Positions 14,955 to 23,376 of a stretch of 64,000 bases of DNA are shown piece after piece. Each line of letters opens with the position of its first letter. The stretch's first letter is position 1. The notes below the pieces were generated by a model. It ran no database searches, was not told the origin of the DNA, and was given only the letters and a program-made list of their open reading frames with translations. The translations under genes were made by a program, and so were the position numbers. This DNA is from Sulfitobacter sp. 20_GPM-1509m (GTDB lineage: Bacteria; Pseudomonadota; Alphaproteobacteria; Rhodobacterales; Rhodobacteraceae): contig NZ_KK211144.1 in the NCBI RefSeq assembly GCF_000620505.1, forward strand, positions 317,681 through 381,680. Reading direction: 5' to 3'.

Positions 14955-16295
14955 TTACAGCGCGTCCCGCAGCCGACGGGCGAGCATGGTCTGTCGCGCG
15001 ATCACAGCCCCCATGTCCAGCGTCGTGACCTGTCCGTCACGCACGATCTGGCGGCCTTCGACAAACAGGTCTCGCACGGCTGTCGGCCCTGCCAGCAACA
15101 GCGCCGCCGGGTCCCAGCTGCCGGCGCTTTCGATGCCGCTGACGTCCCAGATCGCGAGGTCGGCGCGTTTGCCCACCGCGATGCGGCCACAGTCGGGACG
15201 GCCCAGCACATCGGCCCCGCCACGGGTGGCAATCTCCAACGCCTCGCGTGCGCTCATGGCGTCGGCTCCGTTCGCAACCCGTTGCAACAGCATGGCCTGA
15301 CGCGCCTCGGCCACCAGATTGCCCGCGTCGTTGCTGGCCGATCCGTCGACGCCAAGGCCCACGGGCACGCCTGCATCGCGCATGGCACGCACCGGTGCGA
15401 CGCCGCTGCCCAGACGGCAGTTCGAGCAGGGGCAATGCGCCACGCCGGTGCGGGTGCGGGCGAAGAGGTCAAGTTCGGCGGCGTCCAGTTTGACGCAATG
15501 GGCGTGCCAGACATCCGGTCCGACCCAGCCCAGATCCTGCGCATATGCGCCGGGGCGTTTGCCATAGGCCGCGAGGCTATAGGCGATGTCCTCTTCGTTT
15601 TCGGCCAGATGGGTGTGCATCATCACGCCCTTGTCCCGCGCCAGCAGCGCCGCATCGCGCATCAGCTCCGTGCTGACCGAGAACGGCGAACAGGGGGCGA
15701 CGCCGACGCGGCACATCGACCCTTCGGCAGCATCGTGAAAAGCGTCGATCACGCGGATGCAATCGTCGAGGATCGCGGCCTCGTCCTCGACCAGCGTGTC
15801 GGGGGGCAGGCCGCCCTTGCTTTCGCCGATGCTCATCGCGCCGCGCGTGGGGTGAAAGCGCAGGCCCAGTTCGGCGGCGGCGTGGATCGTATCCTCGAGC
15901 CGTGCGCCGTTGGGGTAGAGGTACAGGTGATCCGACGACAGCGTGCAGCCCGACAGCGCCAGTTCCGCCAGCCCGACCTGCGCCGAGGTAAACATGTAGT
16001 CGGGTGTGAACCGCGCCCAGATCGGATAGAGCGTTTTCAGCCAGCCGAACAGCAGCGCATCCTGCCCACCGGGTACGGCGCGGGTCAGCGTCTGATACAG
16101 GTGATGGTGCGTGTTCACGAGGCCGGGGGTGACGACGCAGCCCCGGGCCTGCACTGTCTCGCCCGTGGTGGTCAGCCCCTGCCCCACGGCGGCAATCTGT
16201 CCGTCGCGCAGCAGGATGTCGGCACCGGCCAGCTCGCGGCGGTCGTCGTCCATGGTCAGGATGTGGTCGGCACCCTGGATCAGCACCTCGGTCAT
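14955..16295 (-). CDS. 8-oxoguanine deaminase (amidohydrolase family)
   Basis: The 446-residue protein has the metal site of cytosine-deaminase-like amidohydrolases: PGLVNTHHHLYQTLTRA (about 58-74), HTHLAENEED (about 225) and GLGVDGSASND (about 308-318). The extended LSSDHLYLYPNG loop and the HHHLYQTLTR motif are characteristic of the 8-oxoguanine deaminase and hydroxyatrazine hydrolase branch. It would convert free 8-oxoguanine to urate, clearing oxidised guanine. A triazine hydrolase is the alternative. Its start overlaps the hisN-like stop by ATGA, so both genes form one unit. Confidence 0.75.
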   Translation of the reverse strand: MTEVLIQGADHILTMDDDRRELAGADILLRDGQIAAVGQGLTTTGETVQARGCVVTPGLVNTHHHLYQTLTRAVPGGQDALLFGWLKTLYPIWARFTPDYMFTSAQVGLAELALSGCTLSSDHLYLYPNGARLEDTIHAAAELGLRFHPTRGAMSIGESKGGLPPDTLVEDEAAILDDCIRVIDAFHDAAEGSMCRVGVAPCSPFSVSTELMRDAALLARDKGVMMHTHLAENEEDIAYSLAAYGKRPGAYAQDLGWVGPDVWHAHCVKLDAAELDLFARTRTGVAHCPCSNCRLGSGVAPVRAMRDAGVPVGLGVDGSASNDAGNLVAEARQAMLLQRVANGADAMSAREALEIATRGGADVLGRPDCGRIAVGKRADLAIWDVSGIESAGSWDPAALLLAGPTAVRDLFVEGRQIVRDGQVTTLDMGAVIARQTMLARRLRDAL

Positions 16296-17086
16296 GGGTG
16301 TTTTGCCAGAATGGCCAGCGCCTCGGCGTGGATCCGGGCATTGGCGGCGGCCAGCACGCGCCCGCCGTTGTGGGCAGGGCCGCCCTGCCAGTCGGTGACG
16401 ATGCCGCCTGCCGCCTGGATCAGCGCGATGGGGGCCTGAATGTCATAGGCGTTCAAACCGGCCTCGATCACCAGATCGACCTGCCCGGCAGCCACCAGCG
16501 CATAGGCGTAGCAGTCCATGCCATAGCGCGTCAGCCGCGCGCGGCCTGCCACGTCCGCAAAGGCGGCGGCGTCGGCGGGGGTGCCGACCTCGGGGAAGGT
16601 GGTGAAGACCGTGGCCTGCGACAGCGGACGGGCGCCACGGGTCTGCAAGGGCACCTGCCCCTGCGGGCCGTGGAGCCATGCGGCCTGGGGTGTGCCGATG
16701 AACCGCTCGCCGATATAGGGCTGGTCGATGATGCCGATCTCGGGGCCGTCCGGTCCGCCCACGGCAATCAGGACGCCCCAGGTGGGCGTGCCCGATACGA
16801 AACCGCGGGTGCCGTCGATGGGGTCCAGCACCCATGTCAGGCCGCTGGTGCCGTCACGTGTGCCGAATTCCTCGCCCAGAATGGCGTCGTCGGGGCGCAG
16901 ATCGGCCAGCACCGCGCGCATCGCCTCTTCGGCGGCGCGGTCGGCGATGGTCACGGGATCATAGCCGCCGTCCAGCTTGTTCTCGGCTGTCAGCGCGGTG
17001 TTGCGGAAATGGGGAAGGATCGCCGCGCGGGCCGCATCGGCCAACTGTTGCGCCACATCCAGCAGGGCATCATGTATCTGTGTCAT
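16292..17086 (-). CDS. hisN: Inositol-monophosphatase-family phosphatase, probably histidinol-phosphatase
   Basis: The 264-residue protein has the metal-binding signatures of the family: GEEFG near 77, LDPIDGTRGFVSGTPTWG near 95, and the C-terminal AYDIQAPIALIQAAGG. The variant TRGFVSG following DPIDG is typical of HisN-type histidinol phosphatases, which finish histidine synthesis when HisB lacks a phosphatase domain. Inositol-1-phosphatase activity cannot be excluded. The ATG at 17086 was preferred over one at 17116 because it starts MTQIHDALLD at the family position. It is the first gene of a pair with the 8-oxoguanine deaminase. Confidence 0.75.
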   Translation of the reverse strand: MTQIHDALLDVAQQLADAARAAILPHFRNTALTAENKLDGGYDPVTIADRAAEEAMRAVLADLRPDDAILGEEFGTRDGTSGLTWVLDPIDGTRGFVSGTPTWGVLIAVGGPDGPEIGIIDQPYIGERFIGTPQAAWLHGPQGQVPLQTRGARPLSQATVFTTFPEVGTPADAAAFADVAGRARLTRYGMDCYAYALVAAGQVDLVIEAGLNAYDIQAPIALIQAAGGIVTDWQGGPAHNGGRVLAAANARIHAEALAILAKHP

Positions 17087-17148
17087 GTTGCCGAGGTGCC
17101 AGTTTGACAGATGCAAAGCAAGTGCATCCGTGCGGCTGCCGCAGTGGT

Positions 17149-17520
17149 TTATGCAACGTCGCTTAGAACGCGGGCCAATTCAAACAGGCGGCGGCGCTGG
17201 TTCTGGGGAATGGCGTAGTAGCACCGTACCAGGTCCATCGCTTCCTTGTCCTCGAGCAGGTCGCCCGAGATGAAACGGCTGGCAGCCGATCCGCTTTGTG
17301 CGCCCTCAAGACCCTCGAAGAAGAAACCGACGTTGACGCCCATCGCCTCGCCGATATCCCAAAGACGGGACGCGCTCACACGGTTTGCACCGGTTTCGTA
17401 CTTCTGGATTTGCTGGAATTTAATCCCAACCATCTCTGCCAGTTTTTGTTGGGTCATGCCAATCAGCCAGCGACGCTGGCGAATACGTTTCCCGACATGC
17501 TCGTCAACTTTGTGAGCCAC
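17149..17520 (-). CDS. XRE-type helix-turn-helix regulator
   Basis: The 123-residue protein has a standard Cro/CI helix-turn-helix (RQRRWLIGMTQQKLAEMVGI then KFQQIQKYETGANRVSASRL, about 14-55) and a C-terminal helical tail (LVRCYYAIPQNQRRRLFELA). This arrangement is conserved in Rhodobacterales, and the target genes are unknown. The frame extends upstream, but the GTG at 17520 is preceded by a perfect AGGAGG eight bases away, which fixes the start. The gene is oriented toward hisN but separated by 62 bases. Confidence 0.85.
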   Translation of the reverse strand: MAHKVDEHVGKRIRQRRWLIGMTQQKLAEMVGIKFQQIQKYETGANRVSASRLWDIGEAMGVNVGFFFEGLEGAQSGSAASRFISGDLLEDKEAMDLVRCYYAIPQNQRRRLFELARVLSDVA

Positions 17521-17929
17521 TTGATACCTCCTACAGAAACGCCATGCTGAAGAAGATACATTCAAATTCAAGCCTGGACACACTTTTACTTTGTGTCTTG
17601 GAACATACGACACAGAACGTCAAAAGCAACTGTCCGGCGTGCAACTTAGGGTGTTTTTGGCCTGTTCCGCATAGCGAAACACGCAATTCGGGGCCGGTCA
17701 CCGCTTTAATCACAAGGTGACCTAAGGGAAGGAAAAGGCCCGATGTCAAGGCGAGCGCTAACAGTGATTCGCATCAAGCTTACATGGGTTTGAGCGATAG
17801 CCAGGCGTTTCACCCTCCCTTTCATTCCGTGCGGAGCGCAGATTTCAGAGGGGCTCGGGCGGAGCGATGCGGCCTTGAATCAATCAACCTTAAGTAGTGC
17901 GCCTCACTTGAACCCTCGCCACGAGAGCG
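17521..17929. other. Gene-free stretch between the HTH regulator and LysR genes
   Basis: About 400 bases, less GC-rich than the genes, with no credible open frame. The left end carries the ribosome binding site of the HTH regulator (AGGAGG near 17527-17532, minus strand), and its promoter should lie within. No repeat, hairpin or RNA gene was recognised. Confidence 0.6.
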
Positions 17930-18805
17930 TCACACAGCCCGCAGCCTGGTCTGTTCCTCGGTCCCGAAGGACCGCCGCAACAGATCCGCCAAAGCATCAT
18001 GCACCACGTTTTTTGACGTAGTCGCGCCATAGAGGTTGATCATCTGTGCGGGCAGGTCCGGCAGATGGCCGCCGTGGTCGATCCGCTCCAGATGCGGCGG
18101 TTCGGTGCCTTCGATCATGGTGTTGATCGCCAGATCGGCGCTGACCGTGGCCTCGATGGTGCGGTCGCTGTCGGTTTCCACGATCACGTCCCAGTCGATG
18201 CCTGCCTTGTCCAGCCGTTCGATGACACGGGGGCGGAATGTGCAGTGGCGGCCAAAGGCCAGTTTCAGGGGACGTTGCCGCCATGCCGATCCGTTGGGCG
18301 CACCCAGCCAGCACAGCGGTTTGACGCAAAGGGTTTCGCCGCCCGCATCCACAAAGGTTTCGGTGGTCAGGATCAGGTCGCATTCGCCTTTGCCGAAATC
18401 CTCTTTCAGCGCCTTGGTGTAGCAGGAGATCAGATGCACCTGCACCCGCGGGAAAGCGGCGTTGAACTGTTTCAGCACGCGCGGGATCGCCGGGTAGACG
18501 ATGTCGTGGGGCACGCCCAGCCGGATCTGCCCGACAAAGGCCTGATCGGTCAGGCGCACGATCACCTCGTCGTTCAGCGCCACCATACGTTTGGCATAGA
18601 CCAGAAGCTGTTCGCCCGCCGAGGTCAGCGCAATGGTGCGCCCAGAGCGGTCCAGCAGCTCAAGACCCAGCGTTTCCTCAAGCCGCTTGAGCTGCATCGA
18701 CACCGCCGATTGGGTCAAATGCAGGAATCCAGCCGCACGGGTCACGCCCCCGGTTTCGGCAACAGCGGCAAAAGACCGCAGCGTGGTGATGTCCAGATTT
18801 CTCAT
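17930..18805 (-). CDS. LysR-family transcriptional regulator
   Basis: The 291-residue protein has an N-terminal winged helix-turn-helix (LRSFAAVAETGGVTRAAGFL then TQSAVSMQLKRLEETLGLEL, residues 9-50) and a LysR substrate-binding domain (about 90-285). The helix sequence resembles the LrhA/HexA group. It is divergent from the DUF1127 gene. Two ATCAA-N5-TTGAT boxes lie in the shared 127-base gap, one directly ahead of its own start codon, so it is probably autoregulated and controls the DUF1127 gene. The inducer is unknown. Confidence 0.85.
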   Translation of the reverse strand: MRNLDITTLRSFAAVAETGGVTRAAGFLHLTQSAVSMQLKRLEETLGLELLDRSGRTIALTSAGEQLLVYAKRMVALNDEVIVRLTDQAFVGQIRLGVPHDIVYPAIPRVLKQFNAAFPRVQVHLISCYTKALKEDFGKGECDLILTTETFVDAGGETLCVKPLCWLGAPNGSAWRQRPLKLAFGRHCTFRPRVIERLDKAGIDWDVIVETDSDRTIEATVSADLAINTMIEGTEPPHLERIDHGGHLPDLPAQMINLYGATTSKNVVHDALADLLRRSFGTEEQTRLRAV

Positions 18806-18807
18806 AC

Positions 18808-18822
18808 ATCAAGCTCCTTGAT
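18808..18822. promoter_or_regulatory. LysR-type operator, lysR-proximal
   Basis: ATCAAGCTCCTTGAT is an inverted repeat with arms ATCAA and TTGAT and meets the T-N11-A rule for LysR boxes. It lies two bases upstream of the lysR start codon and overlaps its ribosome-binding region, a position expected for autorepression. Confidence 0.6.
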
Positions 18823-18874
18823 ATGTCGCAGCACAAACATTCGTTTTAAAAATGTGACACGGATTGGCATATAC

Positions 18875-18889
18875 ATCAACAGAATTGAT
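18875..18889. promoter_or_regulatory. LysR-type operator, DUF1127-proximal
   Basis: ATCAACAGAATTGAT has the same ATCAA/TTGAT arms and five-base spacer as the box at 18808. The centres are 67 bases apart. It lies 43 bases before the DUF1127 start codon, the right place for activation or repression of that gene. Confidence 0.6.
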
Positions 18890-18932
18890 GGAAACCCGAT
18901 GTTTCATGACTCGCTATGAAGGATAGACTCTC

Positions 18933-19148
18933 ATGACAATGATAGACGCAATTGCCCGTTCGACCTTGTTTACAGCCACCAAACAGACCGGCCCGACCCG
19001 TGCCAGCCTGCTGGGCCTGTGGCGGTCGCGCCGCGCGCTGGCGCAACTGGATGCTGCCGCGCTGGACGATATTGGCGTGACCGCGCAAGAAGCGCACGCA
19101 GAGGCCACACGCCCGGTTTGGGACGTGCCAGCCAACTGGAAAAAATAA
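18933..19148 (+). CDS. DUF1127 small protein
   Basis: The 71-residue protein carries the DUF1127 core LLGLWRSRRALAQLDAAALDDIGVT near residues 27-50, in which a helix LWRSRRALAQLD is followed by LDDIGV. Members of this family are small alphaproteobacterial proteins, some of which affect phosphate or carbon metabolism and RNA turnover, but the role of this one is unknown. It is divergent from a LysR regulator with paired operators. A hairpin at 19178 follows it. Confidence 0.85.
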   Translation: MTMIDAIARSTLFTATKQTGPTRASLLGLWRSRRALAQLDAAALDDIGVTAQEAHAEATRPVWDVPANWKK

Positions 19149-19177
19149 TCCCTGCCTTGTGAAAAAAACTTTGTGTG

Positions 19178-19200
19178 ATCGCCTGCAAAAAGCAGGCGAT
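19178..19200 (+). terminator. Hairpin after the DUF1127 gene
   Basis: ATCGCCTGC, loop AAAAA, GCAGGCGAT form a perfect 9-base-pair stem 30 bases after the stop codon. No T-run follows, so it may stabilise the short transcript as well as, or instead of, ending it. Confidence 0.5.
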
Positions 19201-19308
19201 AACGCACCGAAAACACTTGAAACCTTGGCCATGCATCCCGATATTTGAACCACCTAACGCCGCAGGCTGAAATCTGCGGATCATCAGTGTTTTAAACGGA
19301 GGCTTTCA

Positions 19309-20049
19309 ATGGCTGACATCAACACGATCCGGACAGCAGCAGCTGGCACACGCTCTGCCGAGATCGACGCCGGGCTTCGCGCCCATATGAACAAAGTCTA
19401 CGGCACCATGTCCGTGGGCATGTTGCTGACATTCCTCGTGGCATGGGCTGTGGGGTCGAATCCCGACCTGTTGGGCATCTTCCGCAACCCTGAAACGCTG
19501 CAACCCAACATTCTGGGCTGGATCGTGATGTTTGCGCCGCTGGGCATGATCTTTGCCTTTGGTGCCGCGATCAACCGTCTGTCTGCGGCGGGCGCACAAC
19601 TGTTCTTTTACGCTTTCGCGGCCATCATGGGCCTGTCGCTGAGCTGGATCTTTGTTGCCTTTACCGGCATGTCCATCGCGCAGGTGTTCCTGATCACCTC
19701 GATCGCCTTCGCGGGTCTGTCGCTGTGGGGCTACACCACCAAGAAAGACATCTCGGGTTGGGGTTCGTTCCTGATCATGGGTGTGATCGGTATCCTGGTG
19801 GCCTCGATCGTCAACATCTTCCTGCAGTCGCCGGCGATCATGTTCGCCGTGTCGATCCTGGGCGTGCTGATCTTTGCCGGTCTGACCGCCTATGACACGC
19901 AGAAGATCAAGAACGACTACATCCAGCACGCGGCCCAAATGGACAGCGAATGGCTGGGCAAGGCGGCGATCATGGGTGCGTTGAACCTGTATCTGGACTT
20001 TATCAACATGTTCATGTTCCTGCTGCAACTGTTCGGCAACCGCGAATAA
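19309..20049 (+). CDS. Bax inhibitor-1/YccA family membrane protein
   Basis: The 246-residue protein has seven hydrophobic segments, beginning near residue 33 (MSVGMLLTFLVAWAVG), and the family C-terminal block ILGVLIFAGLTAYDTQKIKN near 190-205. BI-1 relatives are inner-membrane proteins; some act as pH-gated calcium leak channels, and YccA protects SecY from FtsH. The start follows ACGGAGGC. It stands alone and ends in a clear terminator at 20075. Confidence 0.88.
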   Translation: MADINTIRTAAAGTRSAEIDAGLRAHMNKVYGTMSVGMLLTFLVAWAVGSNPDLLGIFRNPETLQPNILGWIVMFAPLGMIFAFGAAINRLSAAGAQLFFYAFAAIMGLSLSWIFVAFTGMSIAQVFLITSIAFAGLSLWGYTTKKDISGWGSFLIMGVIGILVASIVNIFLQSPAIMFAVSILGVLIFAGLTAYDTQKIKNDYIQHAAQMDSEWLGKAAIMGALNLYLDFINMFMFLLQLFGNRE

Positions 20050-20074
20050 CGCGCTTTCCAACAGAACCTCTTTT

Positions 20075-20105
20075 GAAAGGGCTGGTCGCAGGACCGGCCC
20101 TTTTT
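20075..20105 (+). terminator. Rho-independent terminator
   Basis: AGGGCTGGTC, loop GCAG, GACCGGCCCT form a 10-base-pair stem with one G-T pair, followed by five T residues. It lies 26 bases after the Bax-inhibitor-1 stop codon. Confidence 0.85.
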
Positions 20106-20134
20106 CTTTGTCTGCACCTCAAGAGGATCACACC

Positions 20135-20602
20135 ATGATCACCACCCTGCCCCCCGACCGCGCCGCCGTGCTGGAGCCGCTGCTGCGACAGGTGCATGAC
20201 CTGCATCACGCGCACCAGCCGCAGCACTATCTGCCCACGCCTGCGCCGTCGGTGCTGCGCGGGTTCCTGAGCGACTGGCTGGCGCAACCGCAGGTGACGG
20301 CGCTGGTGGCGGGGGATGTCGCGGCGCCGACGGGCTATCTGATCTATGAGGAGGAGCGGCGCGCAGCCTCGGTTCTGAAGCCCGCCCTGCACCGTGCGGT
20401 GCTGCACCACATTTGCGTGGACGCGGCGCACCGCCGTCAGGGGATCGCGGCGGCGCTGATCGCGCAGATGCGGATGCAGTGCCGTGCGGCGGGGATAGAA
20501 CGCATATGGGTGACCTATGCCGCGTTCAACACCGCGTCGGCGCGGGCCATGGCGCGGGCGGGGCTTGACCCGGTTACGATCATTGCCGACGGTGCGGTAT
20601 AG
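20135..20602 (+). CDS. GNAT-family N-acetyltransferase
   Basis: The 155-residue protein has the acetyl-CoA-binding motif A of GNAT enzymes, LHHICVDAAHRRQGIAAALI (about 90-109, with RRQGIA as the pyrophosphate loop), and a late AFNTASARAMARAGLDP block. The substrate is not predictable. The ATG at 20135 follows AAGAGGATCACACC. It is separated from the DUF1272 gene by 11 bases, so the two are probably cotranscribed. Confidence 0.8.
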   Translation: MITTLPPDRAAVLEPLLRQVHDLHHAHQPQHYLPTPAPSVLRGFLSDWLAQPQVTALVAGDVAAPTGYLIYEEERRAASVLKPALHRAVLHHICVDAAHRRQGIAAALIAQMRMQCRAAGIERIWVTYAAFNTASARAMARAGLDPVTIIADGAV

Positions 20603-20613
20603 ACAGGAGTCCG

Positions 20614-20925
20614 ATGATGCTGGAACTGCGCCCCAACTGCGAGATGTGCGACGTGGACCTGCCGCCCGAGGCGGAGAACGCGCGTATCTGCTCTTATGAA
20701 TGTACCTTTTGCGCCGACTGCGTTGACCAGCATCTGCACAACGTCTGTCCGAACTGCGGCGGTGGCTTTGTGCCGCGTCCGATCCGGCCAAAGGGCGCGC
20801 ATCGTGCAGGCACGGGGCTGGGCCACCATCCGGCGGGCACCAGGCGGCGGACAATGAACCATCCGCCCGACGCGGTGGCCGCCTTGTCCGCGCGCCTGCG
20901 CGACGTGCCGCCCGCCGAACGCTAA
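20614..20925 (+). CDS. DUF1272 cysteine-rich zinc-binding-type protein
   Basis: The 103-residue protein opens with the DUF1272 signature: LELRPNCEMCDVDLPPEAENA, then ICSYECTFCADC and VCPNCGGGFVPRP. It holds eight Cys residues in CxxC pairs that fit a two-zinc treble-clef arrangement. The family has no known function. The tail after residue 65 is low-complexity and basic. Tandem ATG codons at 20614 and 20617 follow AGGAG. Its stop overlaps the stop of the convergent acetyltransferase gene. Confidence 0.8.
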   Translation: MMLELRPNCEMCDVDLPPEAENARICSYECTFCADCVDQHLHNVCPNCGGGFVPRPIRPKGAHRAGTGLGHHPAGTRRRTMNHPPDAVAALSARLRDVPPAER

Positions 20926-21401
20926 GCCAGCGCACGCTCCATGCGGATCGCGGGAAAGCGGACCTGCGCGCCCATGTCCACGTCCATGTTGCCCAGCGAA
21001 CGGAACCCCACCGCGTGATAGAACCGTTCGGCTGTGCGGGTGGCCCGGCATTCCATGCGCCGCACGCCTGCCGCGCGGGCCGCGTCAAAGCTGTGGTGCA
21101 TCAGCCATGTGGCCACGCCTGCGCGCAACTCGCGCGGGTCGGTCACCAGATGGCGGATGTGGCCCAGCGTCGGATCGGTGGCGTCGGGCGTCCAGCCCCC
21201 TGCCCCGATCACGGCATCGCAATCCTCGACGACGTAATAAGTGCCACAGACCAGCAATTCGGGCCGTGCGCGGGTCATCATCGGCAAGGCCGGGGCAAGC
21301 TCGTCAGGCGCGTAGTCGCGGGCCAGCAGAAGCGGGTAGCTGCGCGCCAGAAGCGCACTTACAGCGTCGCTGTCTGCGGCTGTGGCGGGACGTATGAACA
21401 T
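20922..21401 (-). CDS. GNAT-family N-acetyltransferase
   Basis: The 159-residue protein begins MFIRPATAADSDAVSALL, a standard GNAT start, and has the CoA-binding region HLVTDPRELRAGVATWLMHH (about 85-104) and the final AERFYHAVGFRSLG block. The substrate is unknown. The ATG at 21401 follows AGGAGA on the minus strand. It is convergent with DUF1272, and the stop codons overlap. Confidence 0.8.
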   Translation of the reverse strand: MFIRPATAADSDAVSALLARSYPLLLARDYAPDELAPALPMMTRARPELLVCGTYYVVEDCDAVIGAGGWTPDATDPTLGHIRHLVTDPRELRAGVATWLMHHSFDAARAAGVRRMECRATRTAERFYHAVGFRSLGNMDVDMGAQVRFPAIRMERALA

Positions 21402-21482
21402 GGTCGGTCTCCTGTCGGGCGGCTGAAGCGCGCCTGCGGGGGGATGGGGACCGTGCCTGAGGTGCAAGGGGGGTAGAAACGC

Positions 21483-21509
21483 AAAAGGCCGCGTCCTTGC
21501 GGCGCGGCC
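21483..21509 (-). terminator. Terminator of rpmG
   Basis: On the minus strand GGCCGCG and CGCGGCC pair across a nine-base loop and are followed by TTTTGCG. It lies 27 bases after the rpmG stop codon. Confidence 0.75.
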
Positions 21510-21535
21510 CAGCGTATTGAAATCTGAAAGCGATC

Positions 21536-21703
21536 TTACTTGATCTTGCCTTCTTTGTATTCAACGTGCTTGCGCGCAACGGGGTCGTATTTACGGACCG
21601 ACATTTTTTCGGTCATCGTGCGTGCGTTTTTCTTTGTCACGTAGAAGTGGCCTGTGCCCGCGGACGAGTTCAGACGGATCTTGATCGTGGTTGGCTTCGC
21701 CAT
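21536..21703 (-). CDS. rpmG: 50S ribosomal protein L33
   Basis: The 55-residue protein begins [20 protein letters not shown] and continues with [14 protein letters not shown] and [18 protein letters not shown], which is L33. The zinc-binding Cys pairs of the C+ form are absent, as is usual in alphaproteobacteria. It is a single gene with its own terminator at 21483. The start follows GGAGAAGAG on the minus strand. Confidence 0.95.
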   Translation of the reverse strand: MAKPTTIKIRLNSSAGTGHFYVTKKNARTMTEKMSVRKYDPVARKHVEYKEGKIK

Positions 21704-21795
21704 GTCTCTTCTCCTGCTGCGCCGGTGGCCTCGGTAGGCGGGCGCGTAAATCCTGAACCCCGCCTTCTAAGCAGATCGCGGGGTGAGTCAACCGC

Positions 21796-21849
21796 AAAAG
21801 AGGCACGCAGGCCGGAATTGCAGCAAGTTCTGCGCGCGAGGCCTGCGTG
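21796..21849 (-). terminator. Terminator of dadA
   Basis: On the minus strand CACGCAGGCC and GGCCTGCGTG form a perfect 10-base-pair stem with a 26-base loop that can itself fold, followed by CCTCTTTTGCGG. It lies about 95 bases after the dadA stop. The rest of the gap 21704-21943 shows only the rpmG leader. Confidence 0.6.
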
Positions 21850-21943
21850 GTGGATTCACGGGGCCGCGTGCGCTTGCGTCATCTATCCTGTCACATCGGG
21901 CGACACAACGGGAATACGGTGCTGCAGACCACAAGATTGCGAC

Positions 21944-23206
21944 CTAGTTTCCGGCAAATCTGGCGGCTGTCAGCCCGTCAAAGGAAATCTCAGGCGTCTT
22001 GCCCAGAACCACGTCCGCCACCGCCCTTCCCGAGCCGCAGGCCATGGTCCAGCCCAGCGTGCCGTGGCCGGTGTTCACGAAGAGGTTTTCGTATCTGGTC
22101 GGCCCCAGCACGGGCGTGCCGTCCGGCGTCATCGGGCGCAGGCCGGTCCAGCCCTCGGCGCGGGAAATATCGCCGCCCTTGGGGAAGAGATCCCCAATGA
22201 CGTGTTTCACCGTATCCGTGGCATGTGGCCCCAAGCGGTTGGAATAGCCTGCAATTTCCGCCGTTCCTGCCACGCGGATGCGGTCGCCCAGACGGGTGAT
22301 GGCAACCTTGTGCGTTTCGTCCATGATCGTCGACTGCGGGGCAAAGGCATCGTCGGTGACGGGCACGGTGACGGAATACCCCTTGACCGGATAGACCGGC
22401 AACCGCACCCCGATGGGGTTCAGGACGTTCACCGCATAGCTGCCCATGGCGCAGACGTAAGCGTCGGCGGTGATGCGGCCCGCGATCTCGGTGTCGACGC
22501 CCGCGATCTTGCCGTCCTCGACGGCGATGGATTTGATCGCCTGGCCGTATTGGAACTCGACCCCCATCTCCGCGCATTTTTCGGCCAGGGCGATGGTGAA
22601 CATGCGGCAATCGCCCGTGCGGTCTGCGGTCAGGCGCAGCCCGCCCACGAATTTGTGGCGCACCTCGGCCAGTGCGGGCTCGACGGCGATACAGGCGTCG
22701 CGGCCCAGAACCTCGTAGGGGGAATCATATTCGGCCAGAATCTCCTGATCGGCCTTTGATCCCTTCATCTGCTTGGCGGTGCGGAACAGCTGCAAGGTGC
22801 CCTGCTCGCGGCCATCGTAAGCGATGCCTGTCTCGGCAATCAGCTCGGGCATCACGTCGCGCGAATAGTTCGACACCCGCACCATGCGCCCCTTGTTGAT
22901 GCGATAGCTTTCGTCATTGCAGTTGCGCACCATGTCGATGCACCATTTCCACATGGTCGGGCTGATCAGCGGCCAGATGAACAGCGGGCGGCGTTTCATG
23001 AACAGCCATTTGACCGCTTTCATGGGGATGCCCGGAGCGGCCCAGGGCGAGGTCATGCCATAGCTCAGCTCGCCCGCGTTGGCATAGCTGGTTTCCAGCC
23101 CCGGCCCGATCTGGCGGTCGATGACCACCACCTCGGCCCCTTGCTTGGCCAGATAATACGCGGTGGTGACGCCAATGACGCCCGCGCCCATTACGACAAC
23201 TTTCAT
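21944..23206 (-). CDS. dadA: D-amino acid dehydrogenase
   Basis: The 420-residue FAD enzyme has the dinucleotide motif MGAGVIGVTTAYYLAKQG at residues 6-23 and the DadA-specific stretch ETSYANAGELSYGMTSPWAAPG near 38-59. It ends with the C-terminal FAD motif LFVNTGHGTLGWTMACGSG near 382-400. It deaminates D-alanine and other D-amino acids to 2-oxo acids at the membrane, passing electrons to quinone. No alanine racemase gene is adjacent, unlike the classical dadAX pair. The ATG at 23206 begins the Rossmann strand directly. RNase P RNA lies upstream on the same strand. Confidence 0.88.
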   Translation of the reverse strand: MKVVVMGAGVIGVTTAYYLAKQGAEVVVIDRQIGPGLETSYANAGELSYGMTSPWAAPGIPMKAVKWLFMKRRPLFIWPLISPTMWKWCIDMVRNCNDESYRINKGRMVRVSNYSRDVMPELIAETGIAYDGREQGTLQLFRTAKQMKGSKADQEILAEYDSPYEVLGRDACIAVEPALAEVRHKFVGGLRLTADRTGDCRMFTIALAEKCAEMGVEFQYGQAIKSIAVEDGKIAGVDTEIAGRITADAYVCAMGSYAVNVLNPIGVRLPVYPVKGYSVTVPVTDDAFAPQSTIMDETHKVAITRLGDRIRVAGTAEIAGYSNRLGPHATDTVKHVIGDLFPKGGDISRAEGWTGLRPMTPDGTPVLGPTRYENLFVNTGHGTLGWTMACGSGRAVADVVLGKTPEISFDGLTAARFAGN

Positions 23207-23376
23207 CTGGTCGGCCTTTCGATTCCATCGAGAAAACAACAGGGTTCGGCAGGATGTTAACACGGCTTTCGGCGCCGGGGCTTTTATTTGGGCTGACGGA
23301 GGCACAACGGTCAGGCGGGCGGCCCATCGGGTTTCGAGGTGCCGCATAAAGATGCAGATGCGTGGGAAAGGCCAAT

